Source of the DNA: Gigaspora rosea
Taxonomy: Eukaryota > Glomeromycota > Glomeromycetes > Diversisporales > Gigasporaceae
Length of the DNA: 64,000 bases
Direction: 5' to 3'
NCBI GenBank assembly: GCA_003550325.1
Contig: QKWP01000851.1
Span: 125,299 to 189,298 of the forward strand
Position numbers and translations under genes: made by a program. The notes under the pieces are model-generated. The model had not been told where the DNA came from. It did not search any database and was given only the letters and a program-made list of their open reading frames with translations. Shown here in pieces: positions 55,531 through 64,000 of this stretch (the first letter of the stretch is position 1; the number at the start of each line of letters is the position of its first letter).

Positions 55531-56505
55531 AATGAAACAAAAGTTGCAAACTTTTTCAAGTAGAGGGTAACTACCTTATATCAAACATCACAGCAAATGT
55601 GTCACATTGACGTAGACGTTGAAGGTGATGTTTGCTATAATGCCATAGCAAGTAACGTATCCCGTATAAGTAATGTATGCTATAACAGGTAACGTATGCC
55701 GTTGTTATGATCAATAAGAACTTTATGAGGTTTGAACCAATTTAGCTTCAATTGTGAACAAATAGTGTTTAAAGTTAAATAGTTTAAAGCAATAAATTAA
55801 TATACATAATTACAGGCTATAAGGTTTCTTTTTATTAATATAAATCAATATATCATGATTACAACAATACTAATACCATTTACAATTGTTAATTCTCTTC
55901 CTTTCTTCATAAGCTGAAATTCACCCTTTATATAGTTGTGAGTTTAATATGGAGTCTTAAACTCTTACTGGGAGTTTTTTACTTCTTCTAGAAGTTTTTT
56001 ACTCCTTCCAGGAGCTATTAGCTCCTACTAAGAGTCTTTAACTCCCTCAGGGAATCAAGGGCTCCCTATGCCACAATGATAATTATCATACTATGCCCAA
56101 AAAGAAAATAATGGAATAATACTATGGACATATGCCATAATGCCGTAGCAAGTAGTAAGCTATAGTGTCCAAAAAATTTAGCATTTTTATGTAACCTGAG
56201 TCGCTCAAATGATTCGAATCCAGACCTCTGATTGAACCTGCAGAGCATTAATACTAGCTTAGTGCTGCTAACTAATCTAAAAAGAGATGAGATGCAGCAG
56301 TAAAATTAGTAAACATTATGTTATACATTACCTTCTACGGCATATAGCATACATTATCTACGGCATGTGGCACTTGCTACGGCATTGTGGCAAACATCAA
56401 ATGTCATATTACTACTATACATCAATGTGATGCTGAAGGTATTACATCACCTACGCCATAGATATAGTGCTGTGGGTAGTAACTAGATTGAAAAAAGTCT
56501 GCAAC
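55531..56505. mobile_element. TIR element inserted in the MULE gene
   Basis: Ends AAAGTTGCAAACTTTTTCAA and, reverse-complemented, AAAGTTGCAGACTTTTTTCA. Sub-terminal arms repeat TGCCATAGCAAGTAACGTAT / TGCCGTAGCAAGTGCCACAT. Interior has a ~20-bp minisatellite of GGAGTTTTTTACTCCTTC units (55955-56075) and a tRNA-like unit. Coding resumes on the far side, showing insertion. Confidence 0.65.
56170..56275 (-). repeat. tRNA-like SINE unit, minus strand
   Basis: B-box-like GGATTCGAATC (near 56211-56221) and A-box-like TTAGCAGCACTAAGC at the other end. Matches 43360-43470 including the tail TGTAACC and GCATTTT words, so one SINE-like family with two copies, each inside a TIR element. Confidence 0.5.
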
Positions 56506-57222
56506 TTTAATCAAATCGCTCTCAACTTGTTCATAGCTTGGTAGAGGAAGAAGCAATTAAGAATTATCCATTCTATGCATAAAACCAACAGATATGACTG
56601 GAGGTTGTTTACACTTTATATTAGAGATAACCATGGTTCTTGGAATGTGGATACTTATTTTTTAGTTAGTGCTTAAACCTGCATGATAGTTGCAGAGGCT
56701 CTGAGGATAATTTTGTAATTTAAAAGTTCCTGGATGCCTCGTTACTTTCTTTCCGATTAAAGTTGTGTCGAAGCTAATAGCATTTTTATGACTTCTAGGG
56801 TTTATCAAAAGTGAACAGGCATGCGATGTTCTCTTTTGTAGTGTCCATGTGGTTAGTATGTGGTTCGTACTTGGATAGGTAAAATTTACAAACTGAAGGT
56901 TCGAAGTAAGATAAAACACACAATGCACAAAGTAACAAAAATTGGATGCGAAAAACTTATTAAGAAGGCAGTTAATAAATGCCAAGTCTCTGACATTAAA
57001 TGATACATATTGTGAAATTATGCAGAAAATACATATCAATAGGCTTTTGGGCCCAATAGCATTCCCTCTTCTCTTACAAATAACCTCAACGAACGCGATT
57101 AAATCGTATCATAACGAACTAACAAGAATGACTATTTCTCATCAGAGTTAATAGATAGTTTTTTATATACTTGTATTTTATATATAGCAGAGGTCTTTTT
57201 CGATTTTAACATCTGTTTAGTG

Positions 57223-57402
57223 CGTCGGGAGTGCATTGAGTGCAACCCGAATTTGCATGAAAAGAGCATTTTCTGCATAACGAATTCAAAGTAAAATTTC
57301 TAATTATATTATACAATTAGAAATTTTACTTTATATTTATAACGCAGGAAGATGCTCTCCTCATGCAATTCAGATTACACTTGACACACCTTTGATACTA
57401 AA
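57223..57402. mobile_element. Foldback MITE with ~85-bp arms
   Basis: Left AAGTAAAATTTCTAATTATA and its complement meet at the centre near 57310. Outer arms share TGCATGA..AGAGCAT and TAATCTGAATT / CAACCCGAATT words. Non-coding. Confidence 0.65.
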
Positions 57403-57480
57403 CAAGGTAAGGTAGCTGTTAAAAATCAAAAAAGACTTCTGCTATTTTATATTAAATAAAATAATATATAAATCTTATTT

Positions 57481-57907
57481 TTTAGGTGCATGTAATAAAA
57501 TAGTTACAATCGATAAAAAAAAGCAATTAGATGCAGAAAATACAGCTTTTGAGTTTCGCACAAAGCAATGAAATCCTAATCAAATTCATAAGTTTCTGTT
57601 TCTTGTATAACAATTAACCATTAGTAAAATTCTCGCCGTAGAAAAAAAAAATAAAAAAGGGTAAAGATATTCCAAACCTTATATTTTCCAACTGTTATTG
57701 TCTTTTTTTTTAAATATTTACTTCCATATCATCATATATTTCACAAGCATCTATACGAAAAAAACAAATTGTTGATTTTAATGCTTGGGGATATTTTAGC
57801 AAATGTTCTCGGAGTGTGAGTTTAAAATATATATATTGGTCGAAAGTTAGTAAAAATTAATTTGCCCAAGAAAATAGAGGCTGAAAAAGCTGCAAAAAAC
57901 TGATATT
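57481..57907 (+). other. Possible decayed host coding sequence at LINE target
   Basis: Short readable pieces occur (VDFNAWGYFSKCSRSV near 57770-57818; NLPKKIEAEKAAKN then YLMVKELIERLRNAYWRV if read across the LINE target duplication). One TGA separates the last two. No family recognised; weak evidence of an old gene that the LINE entered. Confidence 0.2.
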
Positions 57908-57919
57908 TAATGGTAAAGG

Positions 57920-57923
<4 letters not shown>
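57908..57923. repeat. LINE target-site duplication, left copy
   Basis: TAATGGTAAAGGAGCT, identical to 63949-63964. Confidence 0.9.
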
Positions 57924-57955
<32 letters not shown>

Positions 57956-58333
57956 NNNNNNNNNNNNNNNNNNNNNNNNNNNNNNNNNNNNNNNNNNNNN
58001 NNNNNNNNNNNNNNNNNNNNNNNNNNNNNNNNNNNNNNNNNNNNNNNNNNNNNNNNNNNNNNNNNNNNNNNNNNNNNNNNNNNNNNNNNNNNNNNNNNNN
58101 NNNNNNNNNNNNNNNNNNNNNNNNNNNNNNNNNNNNNNNNNNNNNNNNNNNNNNNNNNNNNNNNNNNNNNNNNNNNNNNNNNNNNNNNNNNNNNNNNNNN
58201 NNNNNNNNNNNNNNNNNNNNNNNNNNNNNNNNNNNNNNNNNNNNNNNNNNNNNNNNNNNNNNNNNNNNNNNNNNNNNNNNNNNNNNNNNNNNNNNNNNNN
58301 NNNNNNNNNNNNNNNNNNNNNNNNNNNNNNNNN
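57956..58333. other. Assembly gap (378 N)
   Basis: Run of N directly after the poly(T) tract. Open frames drawn across it are meaningless. Confidence 1.
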
Positions 58334-60438
58334 GAAGACCAAATAATATTTTGGAACCAATCCAAGAGATTGTTAGACAAATTAGTAAGGAATAATTTAG
58401 TTTGTTTAGTAGTGAGTGATTTAATATTTTCAAAAACATTAGAAGAGTAAATTCCAATAATATAGTGTAGAAGAAGATTATATTTTGGGCTAAGTGTGTT
58501 AAGTGTGAATTGGAGAAGAATATTAAGAATTGTAACTGGGGATATAGTAGTAATTTTGAGAGAAGTAAGTATTTTAGTAATTATACTAATTATAGATTGT
58601 TGGATATTATTGTTATTGTTTGAACAGATAAGTATATGTAGAGTATCTTCAGTATCAGAGCAGCGAGTGCATTTTGAAGTAGGATATAGATATGGGTAGC
58701 AAATACAAAGGTTTTCCATTGTTGGGAGATTATTAGTTAAGATTTTAATTTTGAAAGAATATTTGGAATAATTGTATTCAAGTGTGTTTAGAATAGCAAA
58801 ACAAAGTGTCCAATTAATTTCAAATGTGTTTTTAAATATTTTAAGAGTAGTCCAGGAGTATAGCTCTTGTATCGTATATATGTTTTTAATAAAAGTACAT
58901 ATTTCGAAAGGAATAAGATGATTGTTCCACATAAAATGGATTGGTAAATTTAGAAAATTATAGGTAATTTTGAGTATTGGTTTGCTAGTTCCACGTTTTG
59001 CAAGTAGGTCTGCTTGATTATGAAAAGAATTAAGGTATGATTTAACTTTGTGTAAGGTAAATAAGATGTTTTTGATATATTTAATTTGATTAATAATAGA
59101 TATGATATCCCAATTTTTGTTTTGTATAGTTTTAGAAGAGTGTATTTGTTTTAGATTTTTGATTGCAGTATTGTTATCTAAATGAATATTTATATAAGTA
59201 TTATTAGGAATTGTAAGGAGAAGGGAAATAATTGCTTCAAGTTAAGATTGTGTTGAATCTGGATATGAAGTAGTAGCTGCATTGAATTTAATAGAGGTAT
59301 TGTTTTCACAAATCTAGCTGATACCAGATTTGATATTTGAAGATTGTAAATTTTGGATTGAAGCATCTGTATAGAAGTGAAGATCTTGTGAAGTTAGATT
59401 TTGAATGAGTGTCAAAAGACTAGTAAGTTGATGTTCGTAGATAGTATGATTGGTTAGATGGTGTATAAGCTGTATCTCTTGTGTAGGAATATGAATTTGT
59501 GGTATAGATTGAGAGGGAGTTGTGGCAGTAGTGAGGTTGAATATATGGATTAGAGCAAGAATTTCTTTGTAATCTATTTGAATATATGTTGGATTTTTGA
59601 GTTTGCTAATTTGGTTGTAGGGAAGATTAAATGAAGAAAGGGTATTTAAAGATAGAAGAGTATGGGGTAGTAGTTGTATAAAACCTAAATCTGAGGAGTT
59701 TATACTGTATGTTGTGGTTTTTGATAAAGAAGTTTGATGTGATAAAAAGAGATTATTGTTAGAGTTATAGTGTATTTGTATAAGTGAAAAAGAATTGGAA
59801 GTTAATAAAGGAGAAAGAAGATATGTTGTATTAATAAAGGAGTTAATTGAGGGTAAGTTAAAATGAGGCCATGTAGTTGTAATTGTGTTATCTTGTATAG
59901 ACTGGAGGATATTGGAAAACCATAAAGGTTGACAGCCTTTAGTAGATTTGTTAGTACGTAAATAAATGTTATTCCATGGAAAGATATATTTATTGTTCGC
60001 AGTTGTAATTTGTTCAATAAATAGTAACCGGTTGTTTTTCAAACTATTAATTGTAGAAGTTTGTGGGTTTGGAGGAAGAATATCATAGATTAGATGTATA
60101 TTAGAGAGAAAATCTGGGCAATAGGAATTAAGTGAGAGATTTGATAATGTAATATTGGTTTTGGCTAATTGTGAATGGTGAAAAATGAGTGTAAATTTTT
60201 TTGTTTTATGAGTATGTGAAATAAGTAGATTTTGAGTAAGATTGGGAGACCATATTTTAGTTAACCATGATTTAATATAGGTAAGACCTATATTTTTGAG
60301 AATTGGACTAGTATTAAATATACGTTCAATATTAGTAGAAGCACTTGTTTTTTGAATCAAATTGTTGAGGGTAGGTAAATTAAATGTTATAGGATTGGTA
60401 AGAACTATATTGTTAGTATTTTTAGCAAGGGAGAGCAT
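58334..60438 (-). pseudogene. LINE ORF2, connection region, RNase H and zinc knuckle
   Basis: Same frame as the RT above it. Connection region from MLSLAKNTNN to about 59500. RNase H begins QDLHFYTDASIQNL (first Asp), then LEAIISLLLTI (Glu), HLDNNTAIKNL (Asp) and HNQADLLAKRG (His/Asp), a full catalytic set. It is followed by PTSKCTRCSDTEDTLHILIC, a CxxC...HxxxC knuckle near 58640-58690. TAG at 59314-59316 (in SGIS-x-ICEN, a usual Trp position) and TAA at 59242-59244 (before LEAI) interrupt it. The frame runs into the gap. Confidence 0.85.
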
Positions 60439-62286
60439 TTATTTGGTTTGAATAGTAAAGAGTCTAGATAGTTTGGTTTGAAGATTTTTATGAATAATGC
60501 ATATTTGTAGAAGATATTCAATAGAGGGTTGGAGTATAAGATTGAAAAGTGATGAAATTTGTAAAGGTGTAAGTTTTTTGTATTTTATTTGACAAATAAA
60601 GTTTTCAATTTTGTTAATAATTGTATCAAATGTTGGTTTAGTTGAACCATTTCCCTCAAAATAGATACCTAAGTATCTAATGACATCATTGGACTTTCTG
60701 GGTAGAATAGGTTGGTTATTGAATAAAAGGGATATTGTTTGGGACTTGTAGGGTTTAGATTGAATATGAAGTAAACCAGATTTTATAGGGTTGACTTCTA
60801 TATTATTAATTTTATAGAGTTCAGATGTATCATTGAGAATATTTTGCATAGTTTCAGAGTTTTCACAGAGCCATGTTGTATCATCCATATAGGCTAAAGT
60901 TGGTATTGAGATACTAGTACCAGTAGTATTAGTAATTATGTCAAGAGGGGATTGTGATGTAATTTTGAGCATTTGATTTTGGTATTTTTGGTGAATAAAG
61001 GTAAGGATTGGATCATAGTAAATTTTCCAAAGTAGAGAAGAATAAGTCTCTTCTTGTTCTATTTCAGATTGAATATTAATAGGTGAAGTAAGACCATGAG
61101 CAGTGATGATCCTTGCTTGTCTTGATGTATATAGTTCAGTGATTAAATTGATGCCCAAACTAGGAATACCAATTCTTTTACAGGTATCTTGAAGATGTGA
61201 AATATTAATTTTGTCAAATGCTTTAGACATATCTTGAAAGAGAATCCAAGCTTCTTTGTTGTGTATTTTGTAGTGTTCGATAGTATTATGAAGGATTTGT
61301 ATAGGGATATGGGTGGATGAGTTTTTAGAAGCAGAAAAATTTAGATCAGATAGGAGATGGTTATTAGAAATAACTTGGTCAAGTCGTTTAGTAAATATTT
61401 TAGTAAAGGTTTTTTTGAAGGGTTCTATAATAGAAATTGGACGGACTTGATTTAAGGTAAAATCCCAAATAGATTTTTTTGGAATAAGGAATATATTCGA
61501 AGACTTCCAATCTGTAGGAACTTTTTGAAGTTGAAAGCATTTGTTGAAAAATTTTTTAAAGAGTGTTTGTGCTTTGTGACTAGCATGTTTAATGTGTTCG
61601 TAGCAGATTTCAGAGGGACCTGCTGCCTTTTGGTTTGGAAGATCATTTAAGATTTTCTGCCATTCTTGATTTGTGATATCCTGGAATAAGTTATGATAGT
61701 ATTCTTCAAATTCGGGATGTGGTTCATAGAGATGATAGAATTCAGAAGAGGATGGAATTGGTTGAAGTGGTTTTTCTTTAAAATATTCAGAAAAGTGATT
61801 ATGGATTGCATTAAGAATTTCATTATGTTCTGTAAGGAGTGAGTTTTCAATAGATAGTCTATCAATATGTATATTATTATATTTTTCAAGAATTTTTTTG
61901 TAGAAAAGTTTTGGGGTTTCTAAAAAGGATTGGTTACGGTTTTCAATTTTTTGTTGAATTTCTTTATAGATAGTTTGTTGTTGTTGAATATTAAGAGCAA
62001 TTTTGATTTGTTGAAATTCTTCTTTAATTTGTAATAGAGTAGGTGCTAGTAGTTGAAATGTACAATCAAGGTATTGTAGAATATATTTTTCACAAAGTGG
62101 AAGGAAGTTGGAGGAGGAGAAATGATTTTTGAGATATTGTATTTCTTTAAATCTGTAAAAGAGAGGAGTTTGTTTTGATGAAGAAGTTTCTTTAATTTCT
62201 TTAATAGTATTAATTTTGTAAAAAGGAATATGTTTGGTAGCAGCTTTAATGAGAGTTTTTTGAAGTTTATTCCAAAAATTGTTAAG
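60439..62286 (-). pseudogene. LINE ORF2, reverse transcriptase
   Basis: Continuous reading in the frame shared with the end of the endonuclease: ...EWQKILNDLPNQKAAGPSEI (RT motif 1), NQVRPISIIEPFKKTFTKIF (motif 2), LFQDMSKAFDKI (motif A Asp), EQEETYSSLLWKIYYDP (motif B region) and LAYMDDTTWLCEN (motif C, YMDD). The core carries no stop until TAA at 60439-60441 (after TIQTK), and TAG at 62287-62289 marks the junction with the endonuclease part. RT residues themselves look intact. Confidence 0.9.
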
Positions 62287-63225
62287 CTAGTTTTGGTTGA
62301 TAATTTGATCTATTTGTGAATGTAGTTTTTGCAAGTTGAGTGTGGTTTGGTTTGCATAGTTTTTAAGATTTTCTTTGGTGCAGTTTTTCCAAAGAAATTT
62401 TTTCCTTTTATGTTGTTTACGTGTTTTTGGTTTGTTAATTATGACGGATAATTCTAGTGTGATAGTATTGTGATCTGATTCAAACAAACTGTTTGAGAGA
62501 ATATCTGTATAATCTATATTTGTAATACTCAGATTAGTCCAGATTTGATCTATTCTACTCTGAATATTTGAGCGTTGAAAAGTGAAATTTGAGGAGTTAG
62601 GGAAGAAGAAACGATAAATATCTTTGTATTGGTGACTAATAAAATATTTGATAAGTTGGGTTTCAGGAATTGATGTTTTTTTAGATGGAAGACAGTCAAT
62701 TCGAGGGTTAGGAACACTATTAAAGTCTCCCATAATTATATATCGATATTTAGGGTTTTGGCACAATGTGATAATTTGTTCTTGTATTTCTTTTCGGAGT
62801 TGTTTTTTTTCAGTAGTAGGGATATAGATTTGAAGTAGCCTAATAGGAGTGTTTTTAAAATGAAGATCAAGACCTATTATATGGCCATTAAAATTGTGAG
62901 TGCGCACAACATATTTGGAGATTTTGTTGTGGATAAAAATTCCTACACCAGCTTGATGTGGATTGGAGAAAGAGCTCCAGAAACTAGTATAGTTTTTGAT
63001 TTTGTTGTTTAGAAATTTGCCATCTTTTTGGGTTAAATGAGTTTCTGAAAGACCAAAGATATCATATAGATTTTGATTTAAGATTTCTTCAATAAGAAGT
63101 TTTTTTGTTGGTTGTAAAAGACCATTGGTATTAAGTGAGGCTATTTTTATAGGGATTGAGATATATTCAGGTTCAAGTGTTATAGTTTGATTTGGTATAT
63201 GTGGAGATGTATTAAAATTGTTCAC
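62287..63225 (-). pseudogene. LINE ORF2, APE-type endonuclease
   Basis: Exonuclease-endonuclease-phosphatase fold: IASLNTNGL (Asn), FGLSETHL (Glu), IIMGDFNSVPNPRID (Asp/Asn), QSRIDQIW and SDHNTITLEL (Asp-His), all in order within 312 residues. This enzyme nicks target DNA for target-primed reverse transcription. The coding frame opens further upstream (to about 63288) and overlaps ORF1. A T-run at 63293-63300 is the likely site of a 1-nt indel joining the two. Ends at TAG 62287. Confidence 0.9.
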
Positions 63226-63945
63226 ATTAGTTTGAATATTGGATATAGAGATCGTATTGGTATTAGAGTATAGTGTTGTAAGTTGGGTGTCAGAAAAAAG
63301 AGATTATTAGATAAGATTGGTATTTGAAAGCTATTATTGAATGGTTTAAGCTCTATATTACAGAAGGTTGGTAGCTCTCCTAAAGGTGAAATTATAAAGT
63401 GACCTGGTAGTAAGTTTTCATATGGAAGGTAAATATGTGCTTCTGTGAAGAAATAGTCAGTTTGAGAATGTGGTTTGACAGAAATTTTAATATATTGGTC
63501 TAAATAAAACATGGGGTAATTTTCTAGTATATATTATAAGAAAGTGCCTACAGTTTGTGGAGAAGGTAGGGTTTGTAGTCTATGATAGTAAAGAAATTTA
63601 TTGTAACATGTTGTTGGGTTATATATTTCAGGAGAGTTAAGATCAGAATAATTGTCATTTAAGGGGTTTGTAGGAATTTCAATTTCTTTATCACTAAAAT
63701 CTTTTATAAGTAGCGATTCATCGTAAGTTTCTGATATTGGATAGTTGTTAGAGTTGGTATTAGTTGATGGCAAAGAGGTATTGAAGGAGTGTTGTACTTC
63801 AGAATGAGATGAAGATATAATATCTGAAGTACTATGGTTGTCTTCTGTAGAAACGCTTGCCGTTTTAAGCTCGGTTCTCACAGCTGTGCAGGGTACCATA
63901 GCCTGCCCTGTACATTGGGTCTGGCTGTCATAATCTTGGTCCTCC
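63222..63945 (-). pseudogene. LINE ORF1-like segment
   Basis: Frame from about 63945 reads AEDQDYDSQTQCTGQAMVPC then a Ser/Thr/Asn-rich stretch (HSTSDIISSSHSEVQH, STNTNSNNYPISE). TAA at 63534-63536 interrupts it, after which MFYLDQYIKISVKPHSQTDY and YLPYENLLPGHFIISPLGEL continue in the same frame. No CCHC knuckle or RRM is seen, so its role (RNA binding in other LINEs) is only presumed. The 5' ~120 bp are clearly richer in GC than the rest. Confidence 0.6.
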
Positions 63946-63948
63946 GCA

Positions 63949-63964
63949 TAATGGTAAAGGAGCT
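63949..63964. repeat. LINE target-site duplication, right copy
   Basis: TAATGGTAAAGGAGCT, identical to 57908-57923. The host sequence resumes as AATTGAAAGGTTACG. Confidence 0.9.
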
Positions 63965-64000
63965 AATTGAAAGGTTACGTAATGCTTATTGGAGAGTTGA

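Larger units (their letters stand above)
55085..57150 (+). pseudogene. MULE-type transposase, decayed and interrupted
   Basis: Pieces in order: MDINNNDKENEVILFNAFTN; NYPFEVEDQNFDKK, then in another frame SGYKYVDKYNSESQNNGNSW (FAR1/zinc-type N-terminal region, 55255-55491); after a 970-bp insertion SNRSQLVHSLVEEEAIKNYP; HKTNRYDWRLFTLYIRDNHG (start of the MULE DDE core, D of YDWR-adjacent motif, ~56585-56640); and CGKIYK-like to TKIGCEKLIKKAVNKCQVSD and LLLQITSTNAIKSYHNELTR (56890-57120). At least six stops or shifts separate them. Family call rests on resemblance to MULE transposases abundant in arbuscular fungi, from memory. Confidence 0.55.
57924..63948 (-). mobile_element. APE-class LINE, whole, ~6.0 kb
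   Basis: Minus-strand non-LTR retrotransposon running from a GC-richer 5' end (63948) to a poly(A) tail (poly(T) at 57924-57955 on this strand). Both sides carry the same 16-bp target duplication. Domain order: Ser/Thr/Asn-rich ORF1-like segment, APE endonuclease, RT, RNase H, zinc knuckle. The order matches the Tad/I-like group of LINEs; clade not resolved. A 378-N gap lies just before the poly(A), so part of the 3' end is unseen. Coding is interrupted by five in-frame stops and one likely T-run indel, so this copy is not autonomous. Confidence 0.9.

Noticed and set aside
56662-57039. 125-codon minus-strand open frame
   Set aside because: It is antisense to recognisable MULE transposase pieces.
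57822-58932. Overlapping open frames running through N residues
   Set aside because: They cross the assembly gap and poly(T); only the 58334-58932 part belongs to the LINE ORF2.
61452-61889. Two minus-strand open frames inside the LINE
   Set aside because: They are shadows in another frame; the RT frame is continuous here without stops.

Overview
This window is AT-rich eukaryotic DNA. It has many short T- or A-rich runs, small GT-AG introns with TACTAAT-like branch sites, a dense load of DNA transposons and foldback MITEs, LINE copies, a TTAGGG-type telomeric repeat, and a duplicated SAMHD1-like HD-domain gene. Together these suggest a TE-rich early-diverging fungus, most like an arbuscular mycorrhizal fungus (Glomeromycotina, Rhizophagus-type). 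That assignment is inference from style and family content, not from a marker gene. I see no tRNA or rRNA gene that looks functional, no CRISPR array and no operon.

Layout. 0-9 kb: nested non-autonomous elements, including a segmental repeat (2.4-4.26 kb) whose second copy serves as an empty site, and two hAT-like MITEs that used overlapping target sites (5.88-6.31 kb). 9.3-24.2 kb: three DNA transposons with terminal inverted repeats (TIRs) and TA target duplications: pogo-like 9387-12651, pogo-like 16216-19494 and Tc1-like 22478-24177. Each carries a broken transposase. Between them lie foldback elements (15214-16115) and a 1.3-kb element with an internal ~200-bp tandem array (19785-21090). 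24-30.7 kb: tRNA-like SINE head, hAT MITEs, a fossil retropepsin-like patch, a decayed multi-exon gene on the minus strand, and a MITE carrying interstitial telomeric repeats.

31-36 kb and 45.5-48.8 kb hold two copies of one ~3.3-kb segment with an 11-exon SAMHD1-like dNTPase gene. The 46043-48401 copy is open from ATG to stop (499 codons, catalytic H/HD/D all present). It is the only gene here that I can call intact. The 32791-35502 copy is broken by a small deletion, a nonsense codon and a TTAA-flanked MITE inserted in an exon. 37-44 kb is gene-poor with scattered MITEs and tandem repeats. 44.2-45.1 kb is a decayed unidentified gene. 49-52 kb holds two hAT-type elements with GC-rich repetitive termini and perfect 8-bp target duplications. 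53.9-57.2 kb holds a LINE 3' remnant and a decayed MULE transposase split by a ~970-bp insertion. 57.9-63.95 kb is a whole ~6-kb LINE on the minus strand (APE endonuclease, RT, RNase H, zinc knuckle) bounded by a 16-bp target duplication; it contains a 378-N assembly gap next to its poly(A) end.

The genes do not form a pathway. The window is a transposon nest around one living dNTPase gene. Its main value is chronological: paired filled and empty sites, overlapping target duplications and nested insertions let the order of several events be read directly.
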